From Streptomyces sp. ISL-43 (lineage in GTDB: Bacteria; Actinomycetota; Actinomycetes; Streptomycetales; Streptomycetaceae), in the NCBI RefSeq assembly GCF_018614195.1, contig NZ_JAGGOT010000010.1, positions 62,001 through 126,000 of the forward strand: a stretch of 64,000 nt of DNA, in the 5' to 3' direction. A program made the position numbers and the translations under genes. Under the pieces are notes generated by a model. The model saw only the letters and a program-made list of their open reading frames with translations, ran no database searches and was not told the DNA's origin. Shown one piece after another: positions 51,700 to 58,751 of the stretch (positions within the stretch are counted from its first letter, which is position 1; the number at the start of each line of letters is the position of its first letter).

Positions 51700-53502
51700 A
51701 TGGGAAGCAGCCGGAAGAAACTCCCCGAGGCGCGGTCGGACAGTCAGGCCACGTACCTGCCCGACCGGCACATGTTCGCCCTGTGGACCTGGGCCGACGG
51801 CGCCGTGGGGGCGGCCCCGCCGGTCGGTGACGTCGAGACCGTTCCCCTGGTCGTCCCGACGCCGGACCTCGGCAGGCTCAAGGTGTCCGACGTCGACTGC
51901 GTGCTGATCGAGCCGGACCGGCTCGTGTCCGTGCCCCTCGATTGGCCCGGCCGGTCGGTGGACGTGTGGCGGTCGTGGATCGCGGGCGGCGAGTCGGCGC
52001 TGCCGATCGCCGCGCACGCGGTTCCCGACGCCACGGGTGTCGCCGTGACGACGGCGGAGCACGCGGGAGGCGTCTTCCGCCGCACCACGTCGGTGGGGGC
52101 CGAGATGCGCACGGCACTCAACGCCAAGCTGCGGCCGTATCAGGTGCGCGGGGTGAGCTGGCTGCGCGAGACCATCGACACGCACGGCGGCGCGGTACTG
52201 GCCGACGAGATGGGACTCGGCAAGACCCTGCAGACCATCGGCTGTGTCGCCGGACGCGCCGAGAAACTGCCGCAACTGGTGGTGTGTCCCACGTCGTTGG
52301 TGGGGAACTGGGCGCACGAGATCGCGCGGTTCGCACCCGCCCTGCGGACCATGATCTGGCGCGGCGGGCCGCTGCCCGCGGTGGAGAGCGGCACGGTGGT
52401 GCTCACCGGCTACCCCACGCTGCGCACGCACAGCCAGGCCATGGCGGGGATCCACTGGAGCACCGCGGTCTTCGACGAGGCACAGGTCCTGAAGAACCCC
52501 CGCACGCTGGTGTCGAAGGCCGCGCGCACCATCGCGGCCGACGCGCGGATCGCCCTGACCGGAACCCCCGTCGAGAATCACCTCGAGGAGCTGTGGGCCC
52601 TGCTCAATCTGGTCGCACCGCACCTGTTCGGGAACCGGACGCAGTTCCGCCGTCGCTTCGTCCGGCCGATCGCGGACGGCTCCCCGGCCGCTTCCGCCCG
52701 GCTGCGCGGGGCCATCGAGCCGGTCGTACTGATGCGGAAGAAGTCCCAGGTCGCGGGGTCACTCCCACCCAAGATCCACGCCGATCTCCTCTGCGACCTC
52801 ACCGAGGAGCAGGAGCAGCTGTACGACCGGCTGCTGGAGCAGGTCATCGACGACGGCTTCGGCAGCGGCGCCCAGCGGCAGACCAGGGTGCTCGCGGTCC
52901 TGACCTCGCTCAAGCAGGTCTGCAACCATCCGGGCCTGGTCACTGACGACCTCGGTGAGCTGCCGGGCAGGTCGGGAAAGCTCGACCTGTGCACCGACAT
53001 CGTGGCCAACAACCTGGAGAACGACTCTCCGACCCTCGTCTTCACCCAGTACCGGCGGACCGGTGAGCTGCTGGTCCGGCACTTCGCCGAACAGTTCGGG
53101 GTGAGTACGCCGTTCTTCCACGGCGGCCTGAACCAGGAGCAACGGGCCGACATCGTCCGCCGGTTCCAGTCCGACGACGGTCCGAAGGTGCTCATCCTCA
53201 GCCTGAAGGCCGGGGGCACCGGGCTCACGCTCACGCGCGCGGCCGACGTCATCCACTTCGACCGGTGGTGGAACCCGGCCGTGGAGGCCCAGGCGTCCGA
53301 CCGGGTCCACCGGATCGGTCAGACTCGCACGGTCACCGTCACCACCCTGACCACGGGGACCACCGTCGAGGAGCACATCGCGGCCATGCACAACCGTAAG
53401 TCCGCGCTGTCGGACATCGCCGACATGTCCAGCGTCGCCGAGCTGACCCGCCTGGACGACGACCGTCTCATCGGGGTCCTGCGCCGGAAGCGAGTCAACT
53501 GA
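51700..53502 (+). CDS. compact SNF2-family DNA-dependent ATPase/helicase
   Basis: The 600-residue protein has SNF2 motif I Ala-Asp-Glu-Met-Gly-Leu-Gly-Lys-Thr (about 165-173), motif II Asp-Glu-Ala-Gln (about 258), Leu-Thr-Gly-Thr-Pro (motif III), and the C-terminal helicase half with Leu-Lys-Ala-Gly-Gly-Thr-Gly-Leu-Thr-Leu and Asp-Arg-Val-His-Arg-Ile-Gly-Gln. It is much shorter than the usual actinobacterial SNF2 paired with SWIM proteins (about 950-1000 residues), lacking a large N-terminal domain. It should translocate on double-stranded DNA. It starts four bases after the MFS stop and ends two bases before the SWIM start. Confidence 0.88.
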   Translation: MGSSRKKLPEARSDSQATYLPDRHMFALWTWADGAVGAAPPVGDVETVPLVVPTPDLGRLKVSDVDCVLIEPDRLVSVPLDWPGRSVDVWRSWIAGGESALPIAAHAVPDATGVAVTTAEHAGGVFRRTTSVGAEMRTALNAKLRPYQVRGVSWLRETIDTHGGAVLADEMGLGKTLQTIGCVAGRAEKLPQLVVCPTSLVGNWAHEIARFAPALRTMIWRGGPLPAVESGTVVLTGYPTLRTHSQAMAGIHWSTAVFDEAQVLKNPRTLVSKAARTIAADARIALTGTPVENHLEELWALLNLVAPHLFGNRTQFRRRFVRPIADGSPAASARLRGAIEPVVLMRKKSQVAGSLPPKIHADLLCDLTEEQEQLYDRLLEQVIDDGFGSGAQRQTRVLAVLTSLKQVCNHPGLVTDDLGELPGRSGKLDLCTDIVANNLENDSPTLVFTQYRRTGELLVRHFAEQFGVSTPFFHGGLNQEQRADIVRRFQSDDGPKVLILSLKAGGTGLTLTRAADVIHFDRWWNPAVEAQASDRVHRIGQTRTVTVTTLTTGTTVEEHIAAMHNRKSALSDIADMSSVAELTRLDDDRLIGVLRRKRVN

Positions 53503-53504
53503 CC

Positions 53505-54065
53505 ATGGCCGACCGCGACTACGGTTACACGAAGTGGGGCAAGGACTGGGTCCGGTTCGCCGAGTCGTTGCAGCAGACCCGTCCCGATTCCCAGCTGCCG
53601 AGCGCGCGGCGCATGGCGCGCGACGGGAAGGTGCAGATCACGTTCGACGACCGGACCGTACGCGCCGTCGTGCACCGAGGCCGCGGCACCTCGGTGGTCA
53701 CGATCGAGGTCGCGCCGATGTCCTCGGGGGCGACGGCCGAGATCTCCCGCCGGCTGAGCGGCATCCAGCCCCTGCTCACCGACGATCTGTACCGCGCGAT
53801 CGCCGACGCGGGCCATCCGCCCGCGCCGGCCCTCGACAGCGTCGACTGCTCCTGCCCGGCCGCCACCCCGCGGTGCGTCCACGAGCTGGCCGTCTACTAC
53901 GACATGGCGCGGCGCATCGACGACGATCCCCGCATCGCTCTCGACGTGCAGGGCTTCTTCCGCGCTTCGGCGGGCGGCGGCCAGGCGCCCGCCGAGGCGA
54001 CGGAGCGGCGCTGGATCGCGCTCAACTCCCTTGACCAGGCCGCCTACTTCACGGCGGCCGAGTGA
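53505..54065 (+). CDS. small SWIM zinc-finger protein paired with SNF2
   Basis: The 186-residue protein has a SWIM motif, Cys115-Ser-Cys117 ... Cys124-Val-His126, in Asp-Cys-Ser-Cys-Pro-Ala-Ala-Thr-Pro-Arg-Cys-Val-His-Glu-Leu-Ala. The N-terminus (Tyr-Gly-Tyr-Thr-Lys-Trp-Gly-Lys-Asp-Trp) is typical of SWIM partners of bacterial SNF2 enzymes. SWIM domains bind DNA or protein, so it may recruit the ATPase. It starts two bases after the SNF2 stop and is the last gene of the operon. The usual partners are longer. Confidence 0.83.
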   Translation: MADRDYGYTKWGKDWVRFAESLQQTRPDSQLPSARRMARDGKVQITFDDRTVRAVVHRGRGTSVVTIEVAPMSSGATAEISRRLSGIQPLLTDDLYRAIADAGHPPAPALDSVDCSCPAATPRCVHELAVYYDMARRIDDDPRIALDVQGFFRASAGGGQAPAEATERRWIALNSLDQAAYFTAAE

Positions 54066-54117
54066 CAGGGTCGGCCTGAGGGGGAGCGGTGCGTGCCCGC
54101 CTGGCGGGCACGCACCC

Positions 54118-54780
54118 TCACCACCGGCTGAGCCCGCGGACGCCTCCGCATCCTCCAGCCGTCACGGCCCCGCTCTCCCGCTCCGCCCGCGCCGTGGCGT
54201 CGACCGGAAGTCCTTCGAGAAAGGACGTGATCTCGCCGTACACCTGCTCGGTCTGTTGCGTGTGGCAGAAATGGTCGGAATCTTGTTGGCGCTCATGTCC
54301 GCACCTGCCGTCGACAGGTATATCTCGCACACGGCCATCATCGCTTGAGGGCCCGCACGGTCGTAGAACTTCCCGGCGATGTGGTCGAGGATCTCCGGAT
54401 CGATGCTCTTCATCCGCTCCAGTACCGACAGTCCGGATCGTATGGAGTCCGCCCGGTAGTACGGGGAGACGAGAACGATCGCGTCGACGTCCCGGTCCAC
54501 GTCGGCCACGAGCCACCGCAGCACCGCGGCGGCGCCCATGGAATGGGCCATGACGACGGAGACCCGGCTCGGCACCGCTTCGATCACCCGGTCGACCCAC
54601 TGAGCCGCCGTGGCGGCCAGGCCCCACCGATAGTCGTTCCCCGCGTGCCAGGGCAGCCGGGGAATATGACAGCGATAGTCGTCGCCCATCATCTTCGCCA
54701 GCGGCGCCCAGTGTTCGCGACGCCACGGTTCCCGACGGGTACACGGCCGCCGTCACCCTGTTCGGTGACCCCTCTCTCAC
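54118..54780 (-). pseudogene. alpha/beta hydrolase, frameshifted
   Basis: The minus-strand pieces form a hydrolase. A start region runs through Glu-His-Trp-Ala-Pro-Leu-Ala-Lys-Met-Met, the elbow is Ala-His-Ser-Met-Gly-Ala-Ala-Ala, then Val-Leu-Val-Ser-Pro-Tyr. Near 54285 the frame changes and Asp-His-Phe-Cys-His-Thr-Gln-Gln-Thr-Glu-Gln-Val-Tyr-Gly-Glu carries the presumed catalytic His. About 25 bases seem lost before this His. The N-terminus is also in two frames. It resembles serine hydrolases of secondary-metabolite clusters but is broken. Confidence 0.55.
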
Positions 54781-54824
54781 GTCCGCAGCAGCGCGGTCCC
54801 GTTGAGCTGGCTCCTGGGCCCTGA

Positions 54825-54875
54825 GCCGCCCAATCCACCCTGTGCCAGCCCGTCCGCTCACGGAGCGCTCACGCA
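54825..54875 (+). repeat. 51-bp direct repeat, copy 1
   Basis: The segment matches 56650-56700 with five mismatches. It ends with CGCTCACG...CGCTCACGCA, a short tandem motif. Its twin lies 88 bp beyond the tRNA fragment, so the pair may be recombinase arm-type sites or the mark of a duplication. Confidence 0.75.
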
Positions 54876-54994
54876 TGCGATCGACATCCGTGGGCGGCGA
54901 CAACGGTCTGTGAGCACACGCCCGGGCTGATCACTCTTCACAGTGGACTGCGCTCCGGGGCAGAACCCCGAGCCTACAAAAGGAGTTCCTGCCT

Positions 54995-55489
54995 GTAGAG
55001 ATACTCCGCCAGAAGGGGACACGAACGGGCAAGCGTCTCACACCGCGAATCATCGCCGCTCTCGCCACGACAGCCACGTTCGCCGTCTTACCCCCCGCCC
55101 AAGCACATGCCGGCGCCATCGGCTCGACACCCGTGGCGACCTTCGACTACCAGGTCGGGGGTGTGACCATGAAGATCCCGACAGGCTGCATGTTCACCCA
55201 CATCATCCGCGGCGAGGGCAAGAACATCACCTACCAGAACGCGGGCGTCGACTGCGGCTTCGTAGGGGCCCTCAACGCCGGCTTCTGCAACTGGCGCATC
55301 GACTTCACCTACGCGGACACCGACAACAAGATCTACCGAACGTCCCGCGGCAAGACCCACACCGAGTGCAAGATCAACCCGATGCGGGACAACGCACCTC
55401 AGCAACTCCCCCGCTACGGCAGGGCGTGCGCACAGATCCACGTCAATGGTGTCCAGCGAGCCAGCCAGTGCCACCACATCACGAAGTGA
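54995..55489 (+). CDS. small secreted protein with six cysteines, start codon lost or non-standard
   Basis: The frame encodes a basic N-region (Arg-Thr-Gly-Lys-Arg-Leu-Thr-Pro-Arg), a hydrophobic core and a Pro-Ala-Gln-Ala-His-Ala cleavage site, then about 125 residues of mature protein with six Cys, enough for three disulfides. AGGAG stands at 54981-54985, but the expected start codon reads GTA at 54995; the only canonical starts are the GTG at 55133 and an ATG at 55166, both after the signal. Function is not recognised. It is followed after seven bases by a small membrane protein gene. Confidence 0.6.
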   Translation, partial: VEILRQKGTRTGKRLTPRIIAALATTATFAVLPPAQAHAGAIGSTPVATFDYQVGGVTMKIPTGCMFTHIIRGEGKNITYQNAGVDCGFVGALNAGFCNWRIDFTYADTDNKIYRTSRGKTHTECKINPMRDNAPQQLPRYGRACAQIHVNGVQRASQCHHITK

Positions 55490-55496
55490 GCCGCAC

Positions 55497-55727
55497 ATGA
55501 GCCCCGAGAGCATGCCCGAAGACCGCGCCTGGGACACCAGACTCCGCCGCGCCGGCATCAGCGCCTTCCTCACGGGCACCGCTGCGGGCCTCGCCTTCTT
55601 CGCCTTCTTCCCCGGGCTGCCCCACGTCATCGACTGGGGCGCGATCCTCACCTCCCTGGCCGTCGGCGCCCTCGCCCGCTGGGCCTGGCGGTCCCGAATC
55701 AGGAAGAAGTACGCCGGCCTCGGGTAG
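55497..55727 (+). CDS. small two-helix membrane protein
   Basis: The 76-residue protein has an acidic N-terminus, two hydrophobic segments (about residues 20-40 and 45-60) and a basic tail (Arg-Ser-Arg-Ile-Arg-Lys-Lys-Tyr). It starts seven bases after the secreted-protein gene, which suggests co-expression, perhaps as an immunity or export partner; that is a guess. Not recognised as a known family. Confidence 0.55.
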   Translation: MSPESMPEDRAWDTRLRRAGISAFLTGTAAGLAFFAFFPGLPHVIDWGAILTSLAVGALARWAWRSRIRKKYAGLG

Positions 55728-55860
55728 CGCCCCTACCGACGCGACGCGACGCGTCCCGGGTCCGGGGACGGCCGTCCGGACACCGCGCTCACCCGCCAGA
55801 ATCTGTTTCGATTATTTCGATTGCTGCGGTGCCGACTTCGCGGCCCGGGCACTGAAGCCG

Positions 55861-56165
55861 GTGAAGAGGTCCCTTGCCCGCTCCCCGCGTACCGAGCGGA
55901 TCCGGTTCCGGATCGAGGACGGAAATGCCGATCTCGAGTTGCCCCGCGAAGCCGTGGAACTGCTGGCGACCGTACTGAGCCACATTGCAGCCGGCCGTGC
56001 CGTCTCCATCGTTCCCGAGCACGCGGAGCTGACCACACAGCAGGCCGCCGACATGCTGAACGTCTCGCGGCCGTTCCTGATCGGACTGCGCGCCAGGACG
56101 ATCAGAAGCGACGGGCAGCAGCGGACGAGCTCACTGCCCTGAACCAGGAGATGGGGCTGATCTGA
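55861..56165 (+). pseudogene. antitoxin of a PIN toxin-antitoxin pair, internally deleted
   Basis: The start is a typical excisionase-like antitoxin: Val-Pro-Glu-His-Ala-Glu-Leu-Thr-Thr-Gln-Gln-Ala-Ala-Asp-Met-Leu-Asn-Val-Ser-Arg-Pro-Phe. After Leu-Ile-Gly-Leu the frame jumps to Arg-Gln-Asp-Asp-Gln-Lys-Arg-Arg-Ala-Ala-Ala-Asp-Glu-Leu-Thr-Ala, the family's C-terminus, which ends at 56165. About 25 residues, including the toxin-facing linker, are missing, with a frame change. In the start frame the ORF ends at 56142. The broken PIN toxin gene starts five bases later. Confidence 0.65.
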
Positions 56166-56169
56166 CCCC

Positions 56170-56502
56170 GTGGCGTTCACCGTCGTCTGCGACGCCTGCG
56201 TCCTGTACCCGAGCACGCTGCGCGACCTACGGATCCGCATAGCCCAGGCAGGGCTCGTGCAGGCGAAGTGGACCGATCGAATCCGGGACTTCCCCAACGC
56301 GACACTGGAGGCATGGAACGTCGAAGCCGTCTCCGCCGACGACTTCGTTCTCGCCCAGATCGATCTCGATCGACAACGAGTCTTCGCCGCCGTCCAGCAG
56401 ATCGCCGACTCCTGGCGGAGTCCTCCCGGCACCACCGGCGATGTGCTTGACCGCTTGGAGCGAGACGGCCTCCTGGCAAAACCCCCAGGTCACGGCGAGT
56501 GA
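56170..56502 (+). pseudogene. PIN-domain toxin, internally deleted
   Basis: The N-terminus is a PIN toxin (Val-Cys-Asp-Ala-Cys-Val-Leu-Tyr-Pro-Ser-Thr-Leu-Arg-Asp-Leu) including the first acidic residue. After Lys-Trp-Thr-Asp-Arg-Ile the frame goes straight to Arg-Asp-Phe-Pro-Asn-Ala and the family's C-terminal half (Val-Phe-Ala-Ala-Val-Gln-Gln-Ile-Ala-Asp-Ser-Trp). About 70 residues, with the second and third acidic motifs, are gone. The join is in frame, so a 110-residue protein could be made but should lack RNase activity. Confidence 0.68.
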
Positions 56503-56520
56503 GTCCTGGGGGTTCTACAG

Positions 56521-56562
56521 AGCCGCCTTCGGGATTCGAACCCGAGACCTACGCATTACGAG
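56521..56562 (-). other. 3' fragment of tRNA-Thr(CGU), attachment-site-like
   Basis: On the minus strand the 42 bases read from the anticodon loop (CTCGTAA) through TGCGT, a TCGGG-TTCGAAT-CCCGA T arm and an AGGCGGC acceptor strand ending in T. This is the 3' half of a tRNA-Thr with anticodon CGU. The 5' half is absent and the match stops exactly at the anticodon loop, a common crossover point for tyrosine integrases. It is therefore an attL/attR-type remnant, not a working tRNA. The element should lie towards higher coordinates. Confidence 0.8.
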
Positions 56563-56649
56563 GCCCCACAAGATCATCCCAGTTGGTGCCGGGCGGTGTC
56601 ACCGAATCCTGTTTCCCCAGGTCAGGAACGTACGGCCCGGCCCCCGCAT

Positions 56650-56700
56650 GCCGCCCAATCCGCCCCGTGCCACCCCGTCCGCTCACGCACCGCTCACGCA
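56650..56700 (+). repeat. 51-bp direct repeat, copy 2
   Basis: Partner of 54825-54875, 46 of 51 identical. It contains CCGTCCGCTCACGCACCGC and a second CTCACGCA, and lies between the tRNA fragment and the Uma2 gene. Confidence 0.75.
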
Positions 56701-56756
56701 GAACGGGTGGCCCTCAGACAAAGAGAACCGACATGCGGTGGCGCCCTGGCATGAGG

Positions 56757-57323
56757 TCAGATCTGGTGGAGGTCGACCTCCACCGGGAAGGGGGCCGAGA
56801 CCTTGACGACACCGGTGAACACGTCCCCATCCCGGTAAAGCCTGGTCGCGGGGTCGAGAACATAGGTGTATACGAGGGGGGCGCCGGTCACGGCGTGCTC
56901 CACCCGCCAGTAGAAGGCAATGCCGGACTTGGCGTACTGGTCCGTCTTCACGATCCGATCGGTCGTCTCCGATCCCGGTGAGACAACCTCCACGACCAGC
57001 AGTACGTGCTCGGGACGGGTGGGAGTGATGTCGATCGTGTCCGCGCGATACACAACGACATCCGGACGGCGGTTGGTGAGCGGGACGTCCTGAAGCCGGA
57101 CGTCGAAGTCGGTATCGGCGTTCCAGTCCGGTCCCGCGGCGACCTCCAAGGCATTCGCCAAGATCCGAGCCAGTCGATTGTGGCGCTTGGACGCGCTGGG
57201 ACTCACGACGACCATCCCGTCCACGATCTCGATTCCCGCACACTGCTCCTCGGACCAGGAGTCGTACTGCTCCGCCGTGATCTGCTCGTGCATCCACGCA
57301 GGGGCTGCGGTCTCGGCAGTCAT
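56757..57323 (-). CDS. Uma2 family (DUF820) nuclease-fold protein
   Basis: The 188-residue protein of the Uma2/DUF820 family has a PD-(D/E)xK nuclease-like core: Arg-Arg-Pro-Asp-Val-Val-Val-Tyr and Leu-Leu-Val-Val-Glu-Val-Val-Ser-Pro-Gly-Ser with the acidic pair, and a Lys in Asp-Arg-Ile-Val-Lys-Thr. These proteins are widespread in actinobacteria with unknown targets. The ATG at 57323 has AGGAGG upstream; the frame is open to 57428. It faces the tRNA fragment and lies 150 bp beyond the jetD stop on the same strand. Confidence 0.83.
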   Translation of the reverse strand: MTAETAAPAWMHEQITAEQYDSWSEEQCAGIEIVDGMVVVSPSASKRHNRLARILANALEVAAGPDWNADTDFDVRLQDVPLTNRRPDVVVYRADTIDITPTRPEHVLLVVEVVSPGSETTDRIVKTDQYAKSGIAFYWRVEHAVTGAPLVYTYVLDPATRLYRDGDVFTGVVKVSAPFPVEVDLHQI

Positions 57324-57402
57324 GACGCACCTCCTGGACACCATGCGGGCGGGCCCGATCCCGCTGAGTTCAGCGTACTGTCCTTGCGCGTCCGGCACGC
57401 TG

Positions 57403-57434
57403 GGCTCGACACCTGTGGTGACCTTCAACTACCG
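57403..57434 (+). repeat. remnant of the secreted-protein gene
   Basis: The 32 bases match 55121-55152 at 28 positions and keep its reading frame as Gly-Ser-Thr-Pro-Val-Val-Thr-Phe-Asn-Tyr, the mature start of the secreted six-cysteine protein. Nothing else of that gene is visible here, so this is a degraded second copy or a duplication edge. Confidence 0.6.
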
Positions 57435-57473
57435 GGGCCCGGCTTCGCCGGCACGCTGCCGGTACCACGCGCA

Positions 57474-58751
57474 TCAGCCGAGGTCCGAGAGGAGTTCGGT
57501 CAGCAGTCGTTCCTCCATGACGGCCTGGCCCGACGCCCTCAGGGCGGAAGCGAGGGCGGGGTCCCAGGGGCTGGCGGCGGGCGGTCCGGTCAGCGGAGTC
57601 GTCTCGCCTCCCGCCAGGGCGCTGCGGTAGTCGGCGGTGCTCATGCGCCAGGGCCGGGCGCCGTGGCGCTCCACTGCGGCGGCGGTGATCCGCAGGCCGG
57701 TCCAGTCGAAGTCGGCGCGCCAGTGCAGGCGGGCGCCGGACCGGGCAGCGTCGGCGAGGAGCTTGTGGCAGGCGGCCGACGGGATGCCTTCGGTGCAGAC
57801 CAGGGCGGCGGCGCGGTCTGCGAGTTCGGCGGCGGCCGCACGCAGCACGGCGGGGTTCTCGCAGACGTGGATCTCACGGGCGGCGGGGACGACGTCGGCA
57901 GCCGTCAGCTGGTGGAGGGTGAGGCGGAAGGGGATGCCGAAGCCGGTGGCGTCGCGCAGCCAGTCGCACACCACGTCTTCGCCGCGGGCACCGATGTTGA
58001 GGACGAGGACCTGACTGGCGAGGTCGTCGGCGACGGCTCCGGCGCTCTCCCACAGGGCGCGGCGGCCGGCCCGGTCGCGAGGAACGGCCCGGACCGGCTG
58101 CCCGTCGCCTGCCGCGGCGCGCTGGGCGAGGGCACGCAGGACGAGCTGTTCGAGCCGGCCGCCCGGCAGCAGTGCCTTGGTGTCGCCGGTGGCCCACTCG
58201 GCGAGGACCGGCAGCGGCAGGGGGCTCCGGCCCCCGTCGCCCCGTACCCCGGGGAGTTTCTCCAGGACGCGGACGGCGGCCTGGAGCAGGGCCGCGTCGC
58301 CGCGTCGCAGGAGACGGGTGAGGGTGCCGTCGGCGGCGATCTGTTCCAGCCAGGCCGGGTACCAGTCCAGGGCGGCGAGGGGTGAGGCGTGAGCGGCTTC
58401 GAGGGCCTGAGCGCGGGCGGACACCTCGTCGGCGCGCTCGGCCGGCCGGTCGCGCAGGGGTCCGTGCAGCCGGCCCAGGGTCTTGAGCAGGCCGGTTCCG
58501 TAGCGTCCGTGAAGGTAGGCGTCGAGGTCGGCGAGGGGGACGGTGAGGCGTTTCACGGTTTCGGGTCGATAGCGGCCGGTGACGCCGATGACGGTGCGGC
58601 GTTCGGCTTCGGTGGGGGCGGTGAGGCCGATGTCGCCGTGGAGGGTTCCGCCGGTGCGCTCCAGGCGGCGGCGGGCAGCGGCCAGGAGGCGCGGCCAGCC
58701 CTCGTCGTGGAGTTCGGTGTACGGCGGCGGGGACGGCTGGTCAGTCGACAA
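57474..58751 (-). CDS. jetD: Wadjet type II protein JetD (DUF3323/DUF2399, TIGR02679)
   Basis: JetD is the Toprim-type nuclease subunit of Wadjet (JetABCD), which cleaves small circular DNA. The 425-residue protein has an N-terminal DUF3323-like region (to about 215) and a C-terminal DUF2399 topoisomerase-VI-like domain with Val-Cys-Glu-Asn-Pro (about 297) and Asp-Phe-Asp-Trp-Thr-Gly (about 349), the catalytic acidic residues. The TTG start at 58751 follows AGGAGG and overlaps the jetC end by 11 bases, so expression is coupled. It is the last gene of the operon. Confidence 0.88.
   Translation of the reverse strand: MSTDQPSPPPYTELHDEGWPRLLAAARRRLERTGGTLHGDIGLTAPTEAERRTVIGVTGRYRPETVKRLTVPLADLDAYLHGRYGTGLLKTLGRLHGPLRDRPAERADEVSARAQALEAAHASPLAALDWYPAWLEQIAADGTLTRLLRRGDAALLQAAVRVLEKLPGVRGDGGRSPLPLPVLAEWATGDTKALLPGGRLEQLVLRALAQRAAAGDGQPVRAVPRDRAGRRALWESAGAVADDLASQVLVLNIGARGEDVVCDWLRDATGFGIPFRLTLHQLTAADVVPAAREIHVCENPAVLRAAAAELADRAAALVCTEGIPSAACHKLLADAARSGARLHWRADFDWTGLRITAAAVERHGARPWRMSTADYRSALAGGETTPLTGPPAASPWDPALASALRASGQAVMEERLLTELLSDLG

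Noticed and set aside
54829..55133. a second complete tRNA-derived attachment site near the first 51-bp repeat
   Set aside because: No tRNA-like arm was found around 54780-54900; only the 51-bp repeat is shared.
56521..56600. a complete tRNA gene
   Set aside because: Only the half from the anticodon loop to the 3' end is present; the D arm and 5' acceptor strand cannot be found next to it.
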